DNA of 64,000 nt, from the NCBI GenBank assembly GCA_023393065.1, contig JAEWMX010000006.1, positions 62,001-126,000 on the forward strand, given 5' to 3'. The stretch comes from Bacillota bacterium. Lineage in GTDB: Bacteria > Bacillota_I > Bacilli_A > RFN20 > CAG-826. Below the pieces are notes generated by a model. The model was not told the origin of the DNA and did not search any database. It was given only the letters and a program-made list of their open reading frames with translations. A program made the translations under genes and the position numbers. Every line of letters starts with the position of its first letter. The stretch's first letter is position 1. Shown one piece after another: positions 32,389 through 40,923 of this stretch.

Positions 32389-33105
32389 GTGAAAATTACG
32401 ATGTCGGATAAAACCGCGACCATTATCAAAGTATTAGCTTTCGTCATCGTTTTCGGTACGTTACTTGGCCTCTTTATCGCCTATTTTGACTTTTTCTATT
32501 CCCTTCTAAATGTCGCCAATAGACAAGCCCTTCGCGATTCGATGTTAGACATGGGGCTATGGGGCTATGGCCTAGCCTTTTTGATTCAATTCGCCCAAGT
32601 TGTCATCTCCTTTTTGCCGGGCGAGGTTGTTGAACTCTTTCTTGGTATGGCCTACGGTCCATTTATCGGTTTGATCATCGCCATCGTCGGAGTGCTGACC
32701 GGCACGACGGTCGCCTATTATCTTGCGAAGTGGGTGGGCATACCCTTTGTTAAGTTATTTATTAAAAAGAACTACTTCGCGAAATACGCTTTTTTACAAG
32801 ATGAGAAGAAAGTCGCTCTCGGCGTTTTTATCGTCTATTTGATCGTTGGTCTTCCGGTCGATACCGCCACCTATCTGGCGCCGAGCCTAAAAATCAAATT
32901 TTGGAAATTTCTTCTTCTTTCAACACTCGCCCGCATTCCTAAAATCATCTCCTCGACCATCGTTGGCCATTATCTGGTGGAAGATAATATCTGGGTATCC
33001 GCCAGCGTCTTTTTTGGGACCGCGCTATTAAGCCTGATCGCCGTGCTAATTTTTCACCTCGTCAATAAACATAAGCAACAAAAAGCATCGAATAACAAAG
33101 CGTAA
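32389..33105 (+). CDS. VTT-domain (TVP38/DedA-like) membrane protein
   Basis: The 238-residue protein has five or six membrane segments. SFLPGEVVELFLGMAYGPFIGLIIAIVGVLTGTTVAYYLAKWVG is the VTT/SNARE-associated core, with conserved Pro-Gly-Glu and Gly-Thr. This family is linked to lipid scrambling and flippase activity. The start is uncertain: GTG at 32386 or 32389, or ATG at 32401. The 32389 GTG is chosen because it is exactly six bases after TATAAT and no ribosome site is present. Confidence 0.78.
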   Translation: MKITMSDKTATIIKVLAFVIVFGTLLGLFIAYFDFFYSLLNVANRQALRDSMLDMGLWGYGLAFLIQFAQVVISFLPGEVVELFLGMAYGPFIGLIIAIVGVLTGTTVAYYLAKWVGIPFVKLFIKKNYFAKYAFLQDEKKVALGVFIVYLIVGLPVDTATYLAPSLKIKFWKFLLLSTLARIPKIISSTIVGHYLVEDNIWVSASVFFGTALLSLIAVLIFHLVNKHKQQKASNNKA

Positions 33106-33162
33106 TCATTGTCTCTACTTGAGAAACCAGCTTGCTTTTGGTATGGTATTTGTTGTTGATAT

Positions 33163-33178
33163 CCATCATTAATGATGG
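33163..33178. promoter_or_regulatory. Perfect 16-bp palindrome upstream of the kinase pair
   Basis: CCATCATTAATGATGG ends 12 bp before the ATG at 33191 and could be an operator or transcript-start element. No regulator gene is adjacent. Confidence 0.5.
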
Positions 33179-33190
33179 CGAGGTAAGATC

Positions 33191-33676
33191 ATGAGTAAAT
33201 TGATAATCCTATCCGGAATACCCGGATCGGGCAAAACCACATATGCTTTAGGTATTAAAAATATTTTGCCTCGCGTGGCGATAATTTCAAGTGATGAAGT
33301 TCGCAAAGATGTGACCGGAAACGCGTCAGATGGCTCGCAAGAGACACATGTTTGGCAAGAGTTTGAAAAGCGCGTCGTCGAAGCTAGCGTCGAACATGAC
33401 ATTGTCATCGCCGACTCGACCGCCCTCACTAATCTGTTGCGCATGAAATGGTATCGCGCCTTTCGCGAGGCTTTCGAAAAAATAGAACTAGTCTATCTCG
33501 ACTTACCGTTTGCCGTGTGTTGGGAGCGCAACATCGCTCGCGAACGGAAAGTGCCGCTCAATCCGATGGCTGGCATGTTTAAACTCCTTGAAGAGCCCAA
33601 TGAAGAAGTTAATAATAGTTTTGATTCGATTATCGTGATTAAAGAAGAAGATAAGGATACATGGAAAAGAAGCTGA
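33191..33676 (+). CDS. P-loop kinase of the polynucleotide kinase/zeta-toxin-like type, copy 1
   Basis: The 161-residue protein has LSGIPGSGKTTYA (Walker A), SSDEVRKDVTG (a Ser-Ser-Asp catalytic motif as in T4 PNK-type kinases), IVIADSTALTNLLRMKW (Walker B-like and DSTA) and LDLPFAVCWERNIARERKVP (Arg-rich lid). The family phosphorylates nucleic acid 5' ends or small molecules. It is followed by a similar gene that overlaps it by 16 bp: a tandem duplicate. No ligase or toxin partner is nearby. Confidence 0.75.
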   Translation: MSKLIILSGIPGSGKTTYALGIKNILPRVAIISSDEVRKDVTGNASDGSQETHVWQEFEKRVVEASVEHDIVIADSTALTNLLRMKWYRAFREAFEKIELVYLDLPFAVCWERNIARERKVPLNPMAGMFKLLEEPNEEVNNSFDSIIVIKEEDKDTWKRS

Positions 33677-34122
33677 TTGTTCTCTCAGGAATTCCCGGTT
33701 CGGGCAAGAGTACTTACGCCGCGAATTACGCAAGTAAAAACCCTGAGACATTTATCGTCGCAAGCGACGCGATTCGCCACGAACTTTTCGGACGCGTCGA
33801 TGATTTCAGCCAAGAAGAAATCGTCTGGGCAAAATTTGAGAACTTGGTGCGTGAAAAAGCCAAGACTCACAAGACGATCATCGCTGATTCATCGGCGACT
33901 ACGAATGTTCGTCGCCTGCGGTGGGCGCAGATTTTTCGCGATCTTTTCGATAAAATCGAACTAGTGTATTTCGATATTCCCTTTGACGTTTGCTTGGAGC
34001 GAAACGAAAAGCGCCATCTGACGATTCCGTATTCCGACATGGTGGTGATGCGCGACTCATTTGAAAAGCCTTCTCTAGAAGTCACCTTGGCATACGACGA
34101 AATTACTAGAATTAAAGAATGA
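33661..34122 (+). CDS. P-loop kinase of the polynucleotide kinase-like type, copy 2
   Basis: The 153-residue protein is collinear with the preceding one: LSGIPGSGKSTYA, ASDAIRHELFG, IIADSSATTNVRRLRW, FDIPFDVCLERNEKR and IPYSDMVVMRDSFEKP. Identity is moderate, so the duplication is not recent and both copies keep their active-site motifs. The ATG lies inside copy 1 and the GATAAGGAT before it gives a weak ribosome site. Its stop codon lies within the stem of the following terminator. Confidence 0.75.
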   Translation: MEKKLIVLSGIPGSGKSTYAANYASKNPETFIVASDAIRHELFGRVDDFSQEEIVWAKFENLVREKAKTHKTIIADSSATTNVRRLRWAQIFRDLFDKIELVYFDIPFDVCLERNEKRHLTIPYSDMVVMRDSFEKPSLEVTLAYDEITRIKE

Positions 34123-34139
34123 GGTAGCCCTCATTTTTT
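34117..34139 (+). terminator. Rho-independent terminator overlapping the stop codon of kinase copy 2
   Basis: ATGAGG (34119-34124), a TAGC loop and CCTCAT (34129-34134) are followed by TTTTT. The TGA stop is part of the left arm. Confidence 0.75.
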
Positions 34140-35451
34140 ATAATAAGACGATAAAAAGACCGAATAGAGCGGCTCCCAAGGCGATGAGCGAAGGAAGGAC
34201 GCCCAGCTTGAGAAAGCGCAAAAAAGTAAATTTTACTTCATGACTTTTTAATAAACCCATCCACATCATGCCTGCCAGGGCGCCGATCGGAGTTAAAAAA
34301 GCTCCGAGATTGCTGCCGATGATTGAAGCATATACGGCCGGAAGCGCGATTGTGTCAGACGCATACGAAGTCACAGACGAGAAGAGGACGCTCATCGGTA
34401 TATTATTGATGAAGTTCGACATCAAAAACGAGGAGAGGCCGTATTTTAAAATAGGCAGCGAGTCAGAGAAGACAGCTCCTAGATATTGAGTGACACCATG
34501 CTTATCAAGAGCCAAGACGATGACAAACATCGAAATGATAAACGGAATCAAATCCCACGGCAGGCGCCGAAGAGTTGTTTGTAACTCAGACGGCCGCGCC
34601 CTGTTTAGGGCTTTGTAAACGAGTACGACGACAATAAGCGCCAGCGCAAAGACGAGAGTAATCAAATACATTTCCAACCCGATATAATTTGATATCGCCA
34701 GAAGAATCGTACACCCGCCAAGCGCTATTAAACCAACGATTAGCAGGAATTTATCCTTGATTTGCGCGGATTCTACCTCTTCGCCAAGGGGCGCCGATAA
34801 CTTCTTGCGAAAGATTAAAAAGAGGATCCCAAATGAAGCGAATCCGGCTAAGATTGTGGGCAGGTACATGACTTGTACATAGTCGATGAAATTAATTCCG
34901 TGGCTCGAAGCCAAGTAGATATTAGTCGGATTGCCGATGATAAACATCATGCTCCACGTATTGGCGGCGACAAAGCTGGCGAACAAATACGGGATGGGAT
35001 CGATCTTGGCTCGTTTGGCGAAGTAACATATAAACGGCGTAAATGTCAAAATGATGATGTCGTTGCTCGTAAACATCGTCAAAAAGGACACGAGAGCATA
35101 GAGGATGACAAACATCGTGATTTGATTCGTCTTTGCCCTTTTTAATGCGATTGACGCCAGAAAGCGAAAGAGGCCCACCTCATCAAGAAATATCGACATC
35201 AGCGTCATCGATAAAAAGAGAGCTAGAATCTTTAGAGGATTAATTGGGGTATCGGCGCTTAGACCCGCCAGCACCTCAGAGAATGCGATGAGGCCGGCCG
35301 CCAATAAAACAAGAGCTCCCGCAAGAGGAACAATCCAGTAAGTATTAATACTTAATTTCTTTATTTTTAAATCGGGCTTAAAGAGAGAAGCGCCAATCAT
35401 GGTCAAGATTGTAAGAAGCGATAAGGCAATCGTCCATGCCATCATAAGCAC
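34138..35451 (-). CDS. ArsB/NhaD-like anion permease
   Basis: The 437-residue protein has about eleven membrane segments. SFLTMFTSNDIIILTFTPFICYFAKRAKIDPIPYLFASFVAANTWSMMFIIGNPTN matches the ion transporter superfamily core with its Ser-Asn-Asp and Gly-Asn-Pro-Thr-Asn motifs, and a second, inverted copy lies near FINNIPMSVLF. Such proteins export arsenite or transport carboxylates. No arsR or arsC is nearby, so arsenite is only one possibility. GAAGGTG lies before the ATG. It converges on the kinase pair. Confidence 0.75.
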   Translation of the reverse strand: MLMMAWTIALSLLTILTMIGASLFKPDLKIKKLSINTYWIVPLAGALVLLAAGLIAFSEVLAGLSADTPINPLKILALFLSMTLMSIFLDEVGLFRFLASIALKRAKTNQITMFVILYALVSFLTMFTSNDIIILTFTPFICYFAKRAKIDPIPYLFASFVAANTWSMMFIIGNPTNIYLASSHGINFIDYVQVMYLPTILAGFASFGILFLIFRKKLSAPLGEEVESAQIKDKFLLIVGLIALGGCTILLAISNYIGLEMYLITLVFALALIVVVLVYKALNRARPSELQTTLRRLPWDLIPFIISMFVIVLALDKHGVTQYLGAVFSDSLPILKYGLSSFLMSNFINNIPMSVLFSSVTSYASDTIALPAVYASIIGSNLGAFLTPIGALAGMMWMGLLKSHEVKFTFLRFLKLGVLPSLIALGAALFGLFIVLL

Positions 35452-35599
35452 CTTCTTTTTTATACCGATTTCATTCTCGGTAAGATAAATCTTAATCTTT
35501 TTTAAATCTTTTTCAATATCTTTAATACGGATCGGTTTTTACCGCGCAAACATGCTAAAATAAGGGCACATTTCGCCGCGTCTAATCAAAGAGGAATTT

Positions 35600-36574
35600 A
35601 TGGCACTTATCGTATCCGAATCCTGGAAGAAGAAATATCAAATTTCCGAAGAACTAAAAGACTATGCTCGCTTGATTACTTTAGGTTCGATAAAAATCAC
35701 GCCTGCCAAAATAGCCTTGAGCAATACGGGAGCTGCGATTACGACGCGAGCTCCGGTTATCGACTTGCGCGTCAAAGTGATCAAAAAGCGCATTCGCACT
35801 TACGATGGAAAAAGTATTGGCTTAACAATCTATGAGCCGAAAAATATCAAAGAGCAAAAGGCGCCCGCCATCTTATATTTACATGGTGGCGGTTTCATGA
35901 TTCGCGAGGCTAGCCATCATCACAAGGTGAGTCGCGACTACGCGGTTGGGGCTAAGGCCAAACTCGTCTTTGTCCATTATCGCCTCGCCCCTCGCTATTC
36001 TTTTCCCTATCCGGTCGAAGATTGCTATTCGGGATTGCTGTGGCTCTATCGAAACGCCAGCAGACTCGGCATCGATAAAAATCGGATTGCAGTTGCCGGC
36101 GATAGTGCGGGAGGCGGTCTTTCGGCAGCCCTCACCCACATGAGTCGCGATCGCGGGGGACCCAAAATCTGTTTTCAAATGTTGATATATCCCGCTCTTG
36201 ACCATCGCCAGAAAACAACCTCGATCAAAGAGTATTACGACGCGCCTGGATGGAATTCGCTACTTAATAAGCAAATGTGGAAGATTTACTTGAAGAACGG
36301 GCACTTTGGCATGCTCTCATATGCTTCGCCGAGCGTCTCAACATGCTTTGAACAGATACCTCCTGCCTACATCGAGGTCGGTCAGTACGATTGCCTGCGC
36401 GATGAGGGAATCGAATATGCCCAAAAACTTGAGGAGCACGGCATCGAGGCCGAACTCAATTACATCGAAGGCGCCTTTCACGCCTATGATATTATGCAGA
36501 GTAAAAATATTGTGAAAAAAGCGATGGCGAGGCGTATCGCCGCCCTTAACCGCGCTTTGCACGCATCAAAATGA
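35600..36574 (+). CDS. Alpha/beta hydrolase of the HSL (hormone-sensitive lipase) family
   Basis: The 324-residue protein has YLHGGGFM near 94 (oxyanion hole), VAGDSAGGGLSAAL near 167 (nucleophile Ser in GDSAG), YDCLRDEG (catalytic Asp) and EGAFHAYD (catalytic His). It is a cytoplasmic esterase for short or medium acyl esters. A GAGGA site precedes the ATG. It is followed by an acyltransferase-like gene and a DUF6320 gene, a trio seen together in other Bacillota to my knowledge, so the three may act on one ester compound. Confidence 0.83.
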   Translation: MALIVSESWKKKYQISEELKDYARLITLGSIKITPAKIALSNTGAAITTRAPVIDLRVKVIKKRIRTYDGKSIGLTIYEPKNIKEQKAPAILYLHGGGFMIREASHHHKVSRDYAVGAKAKLVFVHYRLAPRYSFPYPVEDCYSGLLWLYRNASRLGIDKNRIAVAGDSAGGGLSAALTHMSRDRGGPKICFQMLIYPALDHRQKTTSIKEYYDAPGWNSLLNKQMWKIYLKNGHFGMLSYASPSVSTCFEQIPPAYIEVGQYDCLRDEGIEYAQKLEEHGIEAELNYIEGAFHAYDIMQSKNIVKKAMARRIAALNRALHASK

Positions 36575-36603
36575 TTTACGAAATTACGACAATCACGTAT
36601 AGT
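36575..36603 (+). promoter_or_regulatory. Promoter of the acyltransferase/DUF6320 genes
   Basis: TTTACG (36575-36580), 17 bases, TATAGT (36598-36603). The -35 starts right after the stop codon of the esterase gene. Confidence 0.6.
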
Positions 36604-36610
36604 ATGAGCA

Positions 36611-36628
36611 AGTCGTGTTAACACGACT
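36611..36628. promoter_or_regulatory. Perfect 18-bp palindrome at the transcript start, candidate operator
   Basis: AGTCGTGTTAACACGACT lies 8-25 bases after the -10 box, so a bound TetR-like repressor would block initiation. No such regulator gene is in the window. Confidence 0.65.
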
Positions 36629-36641
36629 AATTATTTAAAAG

Positions 36642-37937
36642 ATGAAGAAGAAAATAAATGGTATTAATCAAGATTGGTATCGCCTTGATAACGCCGCCAA
36701 AATTTATCCGGCTATGGTCAGCCGCCGCAACAGCTGCGTCTTTCGCTTTGCCATCAATCTAAAAGAAGAAGTCGACCCTTATGTTTTGCAAAGAGCTTTG
36801 CTTGATATGAGGAGTCGTTTTCCCGCGATGTTCGTCCGCGTTCGCCACGGCGTCTTTTGGTATTATCTTGAAGAAAATAAGAAAATGCCTCGTGTTCGCC
36901 CAGAGGATAGCCGCATTAATAAAGCAATTGATTATTATAGTAATAATTATTTTCGCTTCACTGTTTTTTATTACGAAAACCGCATCAGCCTCGAAGTGTT
37001 TCACAGCTTGACCGACGGGACGGGCGCTGTCACCTTTTTGAAAGCCCTCGCCTATCGCTATCTTGAGCTTAAAGGCTATCAGCTAAAGAGCGAAGGATTA
37101 GTGCTGACGGTCGATCAAGAGCCATCGATTGAAGAGCTCGAAGATAGTTTCTTTAAATATGCGACGATGAATCCGCACAAGCGCTATGTCGTCCCCAAAC
37201 CCTTCAATATAAACGACGAACGCTTTCCAAGCGGTCAGGGGCGAGGCGTCATCAACGCGCGCCTCGATTCGCAAGCCTTATACGCTTTGGCCAAGGAACA
37301 CGACGCCACAATCACCGAATATTTATCGGCTCTTTTAACACAAGCCGTCTACCAAGTATACGGTGAAAGAATGATTAAAAATGATCGCGTCAACATATGT
37401 ATTCCTATCAATCTCCGCCGTCTTTTTCCATCTGAATCACTGAGAAACTTCACCCTCTTTTTCCACACGACCGTCAAAGATAAAAAACATATTGAAATCA
37501 AAGATATCTTGCCGCAGGTGAAGAAGAGCTTCGCTGAAGGCTTAACCAAAGATAGCATCATCGAAAACATCAATGTCAACATGCAGGCTGAACGGAATAT
37601 GGCGATGCGCCTCACCCCGTTATTCCTCAAGAAGCCGGCCATGACGATTGCCGGGACGATGTACGGTGGCAGGCTTAACACTTTGACTATGTCAAACATC
37701 GGTATTATTCAGCTGCCGCAAAGCATGGCCGAACATGTCCAAGACTTTGAATTCAATCTTTCAAATGACATTAATTGCGCTTATGGTATCGGCATTATCA
37801 CATTTAATAACATCATGACCATCAGCATCCTTCGCGAAGTGCGCGACACTTTGCTTCCGATGCAATTCCTGCGCAATTTAGTGAGTCTAGGACTCAAAAT
37901 AGAAGTAGAAAGTAATTATTGGGAGGAGGTTGCCTAA
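36642..37937 (+). CDS. Condensation/alcohol acyltransferase-like protein
   Basis: The 431-residue protein belongs to the CoA-dependent acyltransferase fold. VFHSLTDGTGAVTFLKAL near 125 is the HxxxDG catalytic motif. The middle contains NICIPINLRRLFPSESLRNF and the end SNIGIIQLPQ, which match alcohol acetyltransferases and Pap/condensation domains. It has no carrier-protein partner. No strong ribosome site precedes the ATG. It overlaps the DUF6320 gene by 8 bp. The substrate is unknown; with the HSL esterase it may make and break the same ester. Confidence 0.72.
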   Translation: MKKKINGINQDWYRLDNAAKIYPAMVSRRNSCVFRFAINLKEEVDPYVLQRALLDMRSRFPAMFVRVRHGVFWYYLEENKKMPRVRPEDSRINKAIDYYSNNYFRFTVFYYENRISLEVFHSLTDGTGAVTFLKALAYRYLELKGYQLKSEGLVLTVDQEPSIEELEDSFFKYATMNPHKRYVVPKPFNINDERFPSGQGRGVINARLDSQALYALAKEHDATITEYLSALLTQAVYQVYGERMIKNDRVNICIPINLRRLFPSESLRNFTLFFHTTVKDKKHIEIKDILPQVKKSFAEGLTKDSIIENINVNMQAERNMAMRLTPLFLKKPAMTIAGTMYGGRLNTLTMSNIGIIQLPQSMAEHVQDFEFNLSNDINCAYGIGIITFNNIMTISILREVRDTLLPMQFLRNLVSLGLKIEVESNYWEEVA

Positions 37938-38670
37938 CATGGATTATTGTCCATCTTGTAAAGTTCATGTCGTTTCAAGAGGCGAAAAGTGCCCTCTTTG
38001 CCAAGGTGAGCTCGAGCGCGGAGAAGTCGCCGCCGCCAAAAAGCCTTTCCCTTCATACATTAAGTTTATTAACTTGCGCAAAAGGTGGGCTCGCGGCATT
38101 TCGATTGCCGCGCCGGTCATCATCGGCCTCTGCGTATTGATAAACCTTTTGACGTGGAACGGATTTTTATGGTCGCTAATTGCCGGAGTGGCAATATTAT
38201 ACGCTTGGCTCGTCGGCCTTTATACGGTGCGTAGAACTGACCATCTCGGCCAAAAATTACTCCTGCACGCTATCGGCATCTCGACTCTTTTAATCGTCAT
38301 CAATTTTGTGACCGCTTCGCCATCGATGACTTCCTCGCTCTTTCTTAAAAACTTTTCCGAAATCGCCAGGTGGTCGCTCGATTATGCGATGCCGGCGACT
38401 TTGATGGCCTTCATCTTGGCGATTAATATCGCCACACTTTCGCAAAGGCATCGCTTTCGCGACTATATCATCGCTCAGTTTTCCCTTTCATTTATTGGCT
38501 TTATCCCTTTCGTTTTGATTATGATTGATGTCTTTTCGGGCATTGATATCTTAGGCTCTTTATTCATGTCGATTGCGGCCTCGTCCTTTTCTTTACTAAC
38601 GCTTATCGTCTTCATCGTTTTCGCTCCGAAGCTCGTCTTAAAGGAATTTGGAAGAAGATTCCATATCTAG
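37930..38670 (+). CDS. DUF6320-type membrane protein with zinc ribbon
   Basis: The 246-residue protein has MDYCPSCKVHVVSRGEKCPLCQGEL at 4-28: two CxxC pairs forming a zinc ribbon. About six membrane segments follow (residues 50-235). This layout matches DUF6320 proteins, which to my knowledge are found next to alcohol acetyltransferase-like genes. GGAGG lies before the GTG or ATG (the start could be CCTAACATGG at 37939). Function is unknown. Confidence 0.7.
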   Translation: MPNMDYCPSCKVHVVSRGEKCPLCQGELERGEVAAAKKPFPSYIKFINLRKRWARGISIAAPVIIGLCVLINLLTWNGFLWSLIAGVAILYAWLVGLYTVRRTDHLGQKLLLHAIGISTLLIVINFVTASPSMTSSLFLKNFSEIARWSLDYAMPATLMAFILAINIATLSQRHRFRDYIIAQFSLSFIGFIPFVLIMIDVFSGIDILGSLFMSIAASSFSLLTLIVFIVFAPKLVLKEFGRRFHI

Positions 38671-38676
38671 TAAAAT
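38648..38676 (+). promoter_or_regulatory. Promoter placing the transcript start on the ATG at 38683
   Basis: TTGGAA (38648-38653), 17 bases, TAAAAT (38671-38676), then six bases to the ATG. It lies inside the 3' end of the DUF6320 gene. Confidence 0.55.
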
Positions 38677-38682
38677 AGAAAT

Positions 38683-39018
38683 ATGAAATACCATCATCCC
38701 GAAACCGCACTGGTGACGATCATCGGCCCCGATCAGACGACTTGGATTGGCAATATCAAAGTCGAAATATTTTTCGAAGGCGAGCTCGTCGGCGTCATCA
38801 AGGGTCAAAAATCCGTTCAGTTCGAAATTAATGAAGATAGCCGTTTTGTGGTTCGCACGGCTAATGAAGATCTTCCGAGATCAGAAGTGACGGTCGCCGG
38901 CTTGTTGCGCTGCCCGACAACCATTAAATTGTTTTTGATTGGCGGCGCGATAGATAGCGCCAAGTTAGTTGCCAAAACAACATACGGAGAAAACTATTCC
39001 AGCAGGAGAAATAAATGA
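38683..39018 (+). CDS. Hypothetical protein, 111 residues
   Basis: This small soluble protein has alternating hydrophobic residues (VTIIGP, IKVEIFFEGELVGVIKG, SVQFEINEDSRFVVRTA), a likely beta-sandwich of about eight strands. There is no signal peptide. It is weakly similar in style to the other small beta protein at 19126 but not recognisably homologous. It overlaps the 5'-nucleotidase start by 4 bp, so it is co-translated with it. It has a probable leaderless promoter. Confidence 0.55.
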   Translation: MKYHHPETALVTIIGPDQTTWIGNIKVEIFFEGELVGVIKGQKSVQFEINEDSRFVVRTANEDLPRSEVTVAGLLRCPTTIKLFLIGGAIDSAKLVAKTTYGENYSSRRNK

Positions 39019-40541
39019 AAAAATCGATTTTGTTCTTACCTCTTTTAGCCCTCGCTTTAGCGGGTTGTGATAATACAAACACTTCCACTTCGAGCGGCGA
39101 TCCTCTTCCGGCCCCCTCGCTAGTCGATCCAAATCAAGAAGAAATAACTCATGCCCCTATGGATGGTGAGATTATCAAAGTGCTGCATCTTAATGATACG
39201 CACGGCTCGATTGAATATCTGCCGGAAAACAATGAACCGGGCATGGCTCGCATCGCTGGCTATGTGAATGGAAGGCGCTACGGAGCCAATACCAATGTCG
39301 TCCTTCTATCTTCTGGCGACATGTTTCAAGGCAGTCTAGATTCCAATATCAACAAAGGCCGATTGATGATCGACATTATGAAAGAGATGCGCTTTGACGC
39401 CATGACGATTGGCAATCACGAATTTGACTGGGGCGTCAATGTTCTTTCGGATAACGCTTTGTATGCGATGAATAAAGAACAAGGAGATTGGTCCTTCCCC
39501 TTTCTCTCCGGAAATATTCTTAATCCTGAAAACGAATATGATTTTGGCTATCTTTCTACGACTTTTAATCGCGGTCCAGCCCGTGTCAGCATTATCGGTT
39601 CGACCGATAGTGGGGTTTACAGCTCGATTGATGCGACAATTGTCGAAGGCTATGATTTCGTCGGTGCGACCAACATGGTTATTGCCGAAGCGCAGAGGCT
39701 TCGCGCTGCTGGCTCCGACATTATCATCTACTCGACTCACGACGGAGATAAAACCGTCGATGTGGCAATCGCCGACTATGTCGATGCCGTCTTCACTGGT
39801 CACAATCACCATAATTCCGTTTTGACGATGACATCTTCAAGTTCAAAAGTCGTACCCATCATCGAATCTTCATCTAATGGTCGCGCTATCGGCGAAGTCG
39901 ATTTTATCTACGATGCCGAAAGCGGCGATTATCAACTTAGCAATTACAAAAACTCCTATCCTTTGGATGCCACACCGTTAACCGAGGATGTCGGAGTGAA
40001 GGCCATCTATGATGCCTACCTTGATGCTCCCGCGCAAGATGGACCGGTCTCGGCATCGAGTCTTCGCGCTTTGAAAACCGAGCCAGTCGGCGAGATCACG
40101 AATGATTCCACTTTTGCTTCATATGGTTCAATCAGCAAGAGCGGTGTTCGCAGAATGTTTCTTCTTGCCCAACTTGAAGCATATTCGTCGTATGACATCA
40201 TCGCTTCTTCTTATAATGATGCTCGCTCAGAATGGAGCGTCGGGGAAATAACCTATTCCGACATTTATAAAGCTTTTCCCTTTGATAACGCCACTGTTAT
40301 CGTCGAAGCGACAGGAGCTCAACTGCGCAACTGGAGCACGGCCACAGAGTACGCGGAAGGATATTCGAAATACACATTAAGCAATACGACGACATACCGC
40401 ATCGTGACATCGACATACATTATTAATAATAATGAAACCTACAACTATACGAGTGTTTATCACGCTGATGAAGATATTTTCCAACGCCATGTCCTGTATC
40501 AAGAATTTCTAAAAGCCACCGAACCGAATCCTTGGGGCTAG
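39015..40541 (+). CDS. Lipoprotein 5'-nucleotidase/metallophosphatase
   Basis: The 508-residue protein starts with a signal peptide ending in the lipobox LALAGC (Cys18), so it is anchored outside the membrane. The calcineurin-like domain shows LHLNDTHGSIE near 56, SSGDMFQGS, IGNHEFDWG and TGHNHHNS, the metal-binding set of UshA-type nucleotidases. A C-terminal 5'-nucleotidase domain follows from about 340. It would remove phosphate from external nucleotides, supplying nucleosides and purines, which may link it to the purine catabolic operon. AGGAG precedes the ATG. Confidence 0.88.
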   Translation: MKKSILFLPLLALALAGCDNTNTSTSSGDPLPAPSLVDPNQEEITHAPMDGEIIKVLHLNDTHGSIEYLPENNEPGMARIAGYVNGRRYGANTNVVLLSSGDMFQGSLDSNINKGRLMIDIMKEMRFDAMTIGNHEFDWGVNVLSDNALYAMNKEQGDWSFPFLSGNILNPENEYDFGYLSTTFNRGPARVSIIGSTDSGVYSSIDATIVEGYDFVGATNMVIAEAQRLRAAGSDIIIYSTHDGDKTVDVAIADYVDAVFTGHNHHNSVLTMTSSSSKVVPIIESSSNGRAIGEVDFIYDAESGDYQLSNYKNSYPLDATPLTEDVGVKAIYDAYLDAPAQDGPVSASSLRALKTEPVGEITNDSTFASYGSISKSGVRRMFLLAQLEAYSSYDIIASSYNDARSEWSVGEITYSDIYKAFPFDNATVIVEATGAQLRNWSTATEYAEGYSKYTLSNTTTYRIVTSTYIINNNETYNYTSVYHADEDIFQRHVLYQEFLKATEPNPWG

Positions 40542-40610
40542 TGTTATAAAATCATAATTTCTTGTTCATTTACTTGATTTGTGCCACGATAATTGGCAAG
40601 AGGTTTTGGT

Positions 40611-40877
40611 ATGGTTAAACGCATCTTTGGAATCATTTTTGCCCTTGTAGGTCTCGCCGCGATAACCGTCGCCGTAATATTCGGCATTCAAGCCGTTCAA
40701 GATTTATTGGCATATGTTGCCGGCGGTATCGATCCCTTAGCCCCAATTGCGTTTGTGATTTTTATTGTCATGGTCGCGGTGTGGGTCGCCCTTTTCATCA
40801 TCGGCGTCGTCATTTTTATCCCGAGCCTCATCGTTGCGATCAAAGGTCCGAAAAAGAAAAAGTCAACCACAGCATAG
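40611..40877 (+). CDS. Small membrane protein, 88 residues
   Basis: The product has two membrane helices (about 6-30 and 45-80) and a basic tail (KGPKKKKSTTA). The ATG at 40611 is preferred because AGAGG lies seven bases upstream; a TTG at 40593 is in frame. The family is unknown. It is transcribed alone or from the nucleotidase promoter. Confidence 0.6.
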   Translation: MVKRIFGIIFALVGLAAITVAVIFGIQAVQDLLAYVAGGIDPLAPIAFVIFIVMVAVWVALFIIGVVIFIPSLIVAIKGPKKKKSTTA

Positions 40878-40887
40878 AGTTCGTGGT

Positions 40888-40916
40888 TTGGCTAATTAAA
40901 CCCATTCGGCTATAAT
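40888..40916 (+). promoter_or_regulatory. Promoter of the 220-residue envelope protein, leaderless arrangement
   Basis: TTGGCT (40888-40893), 17 bases, TATAAT (40911-40916), then seven bases to the ATG. No ribosome site is present. Confidence 0.65.
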
Positions 40917-40923
40917 TGAGTTA

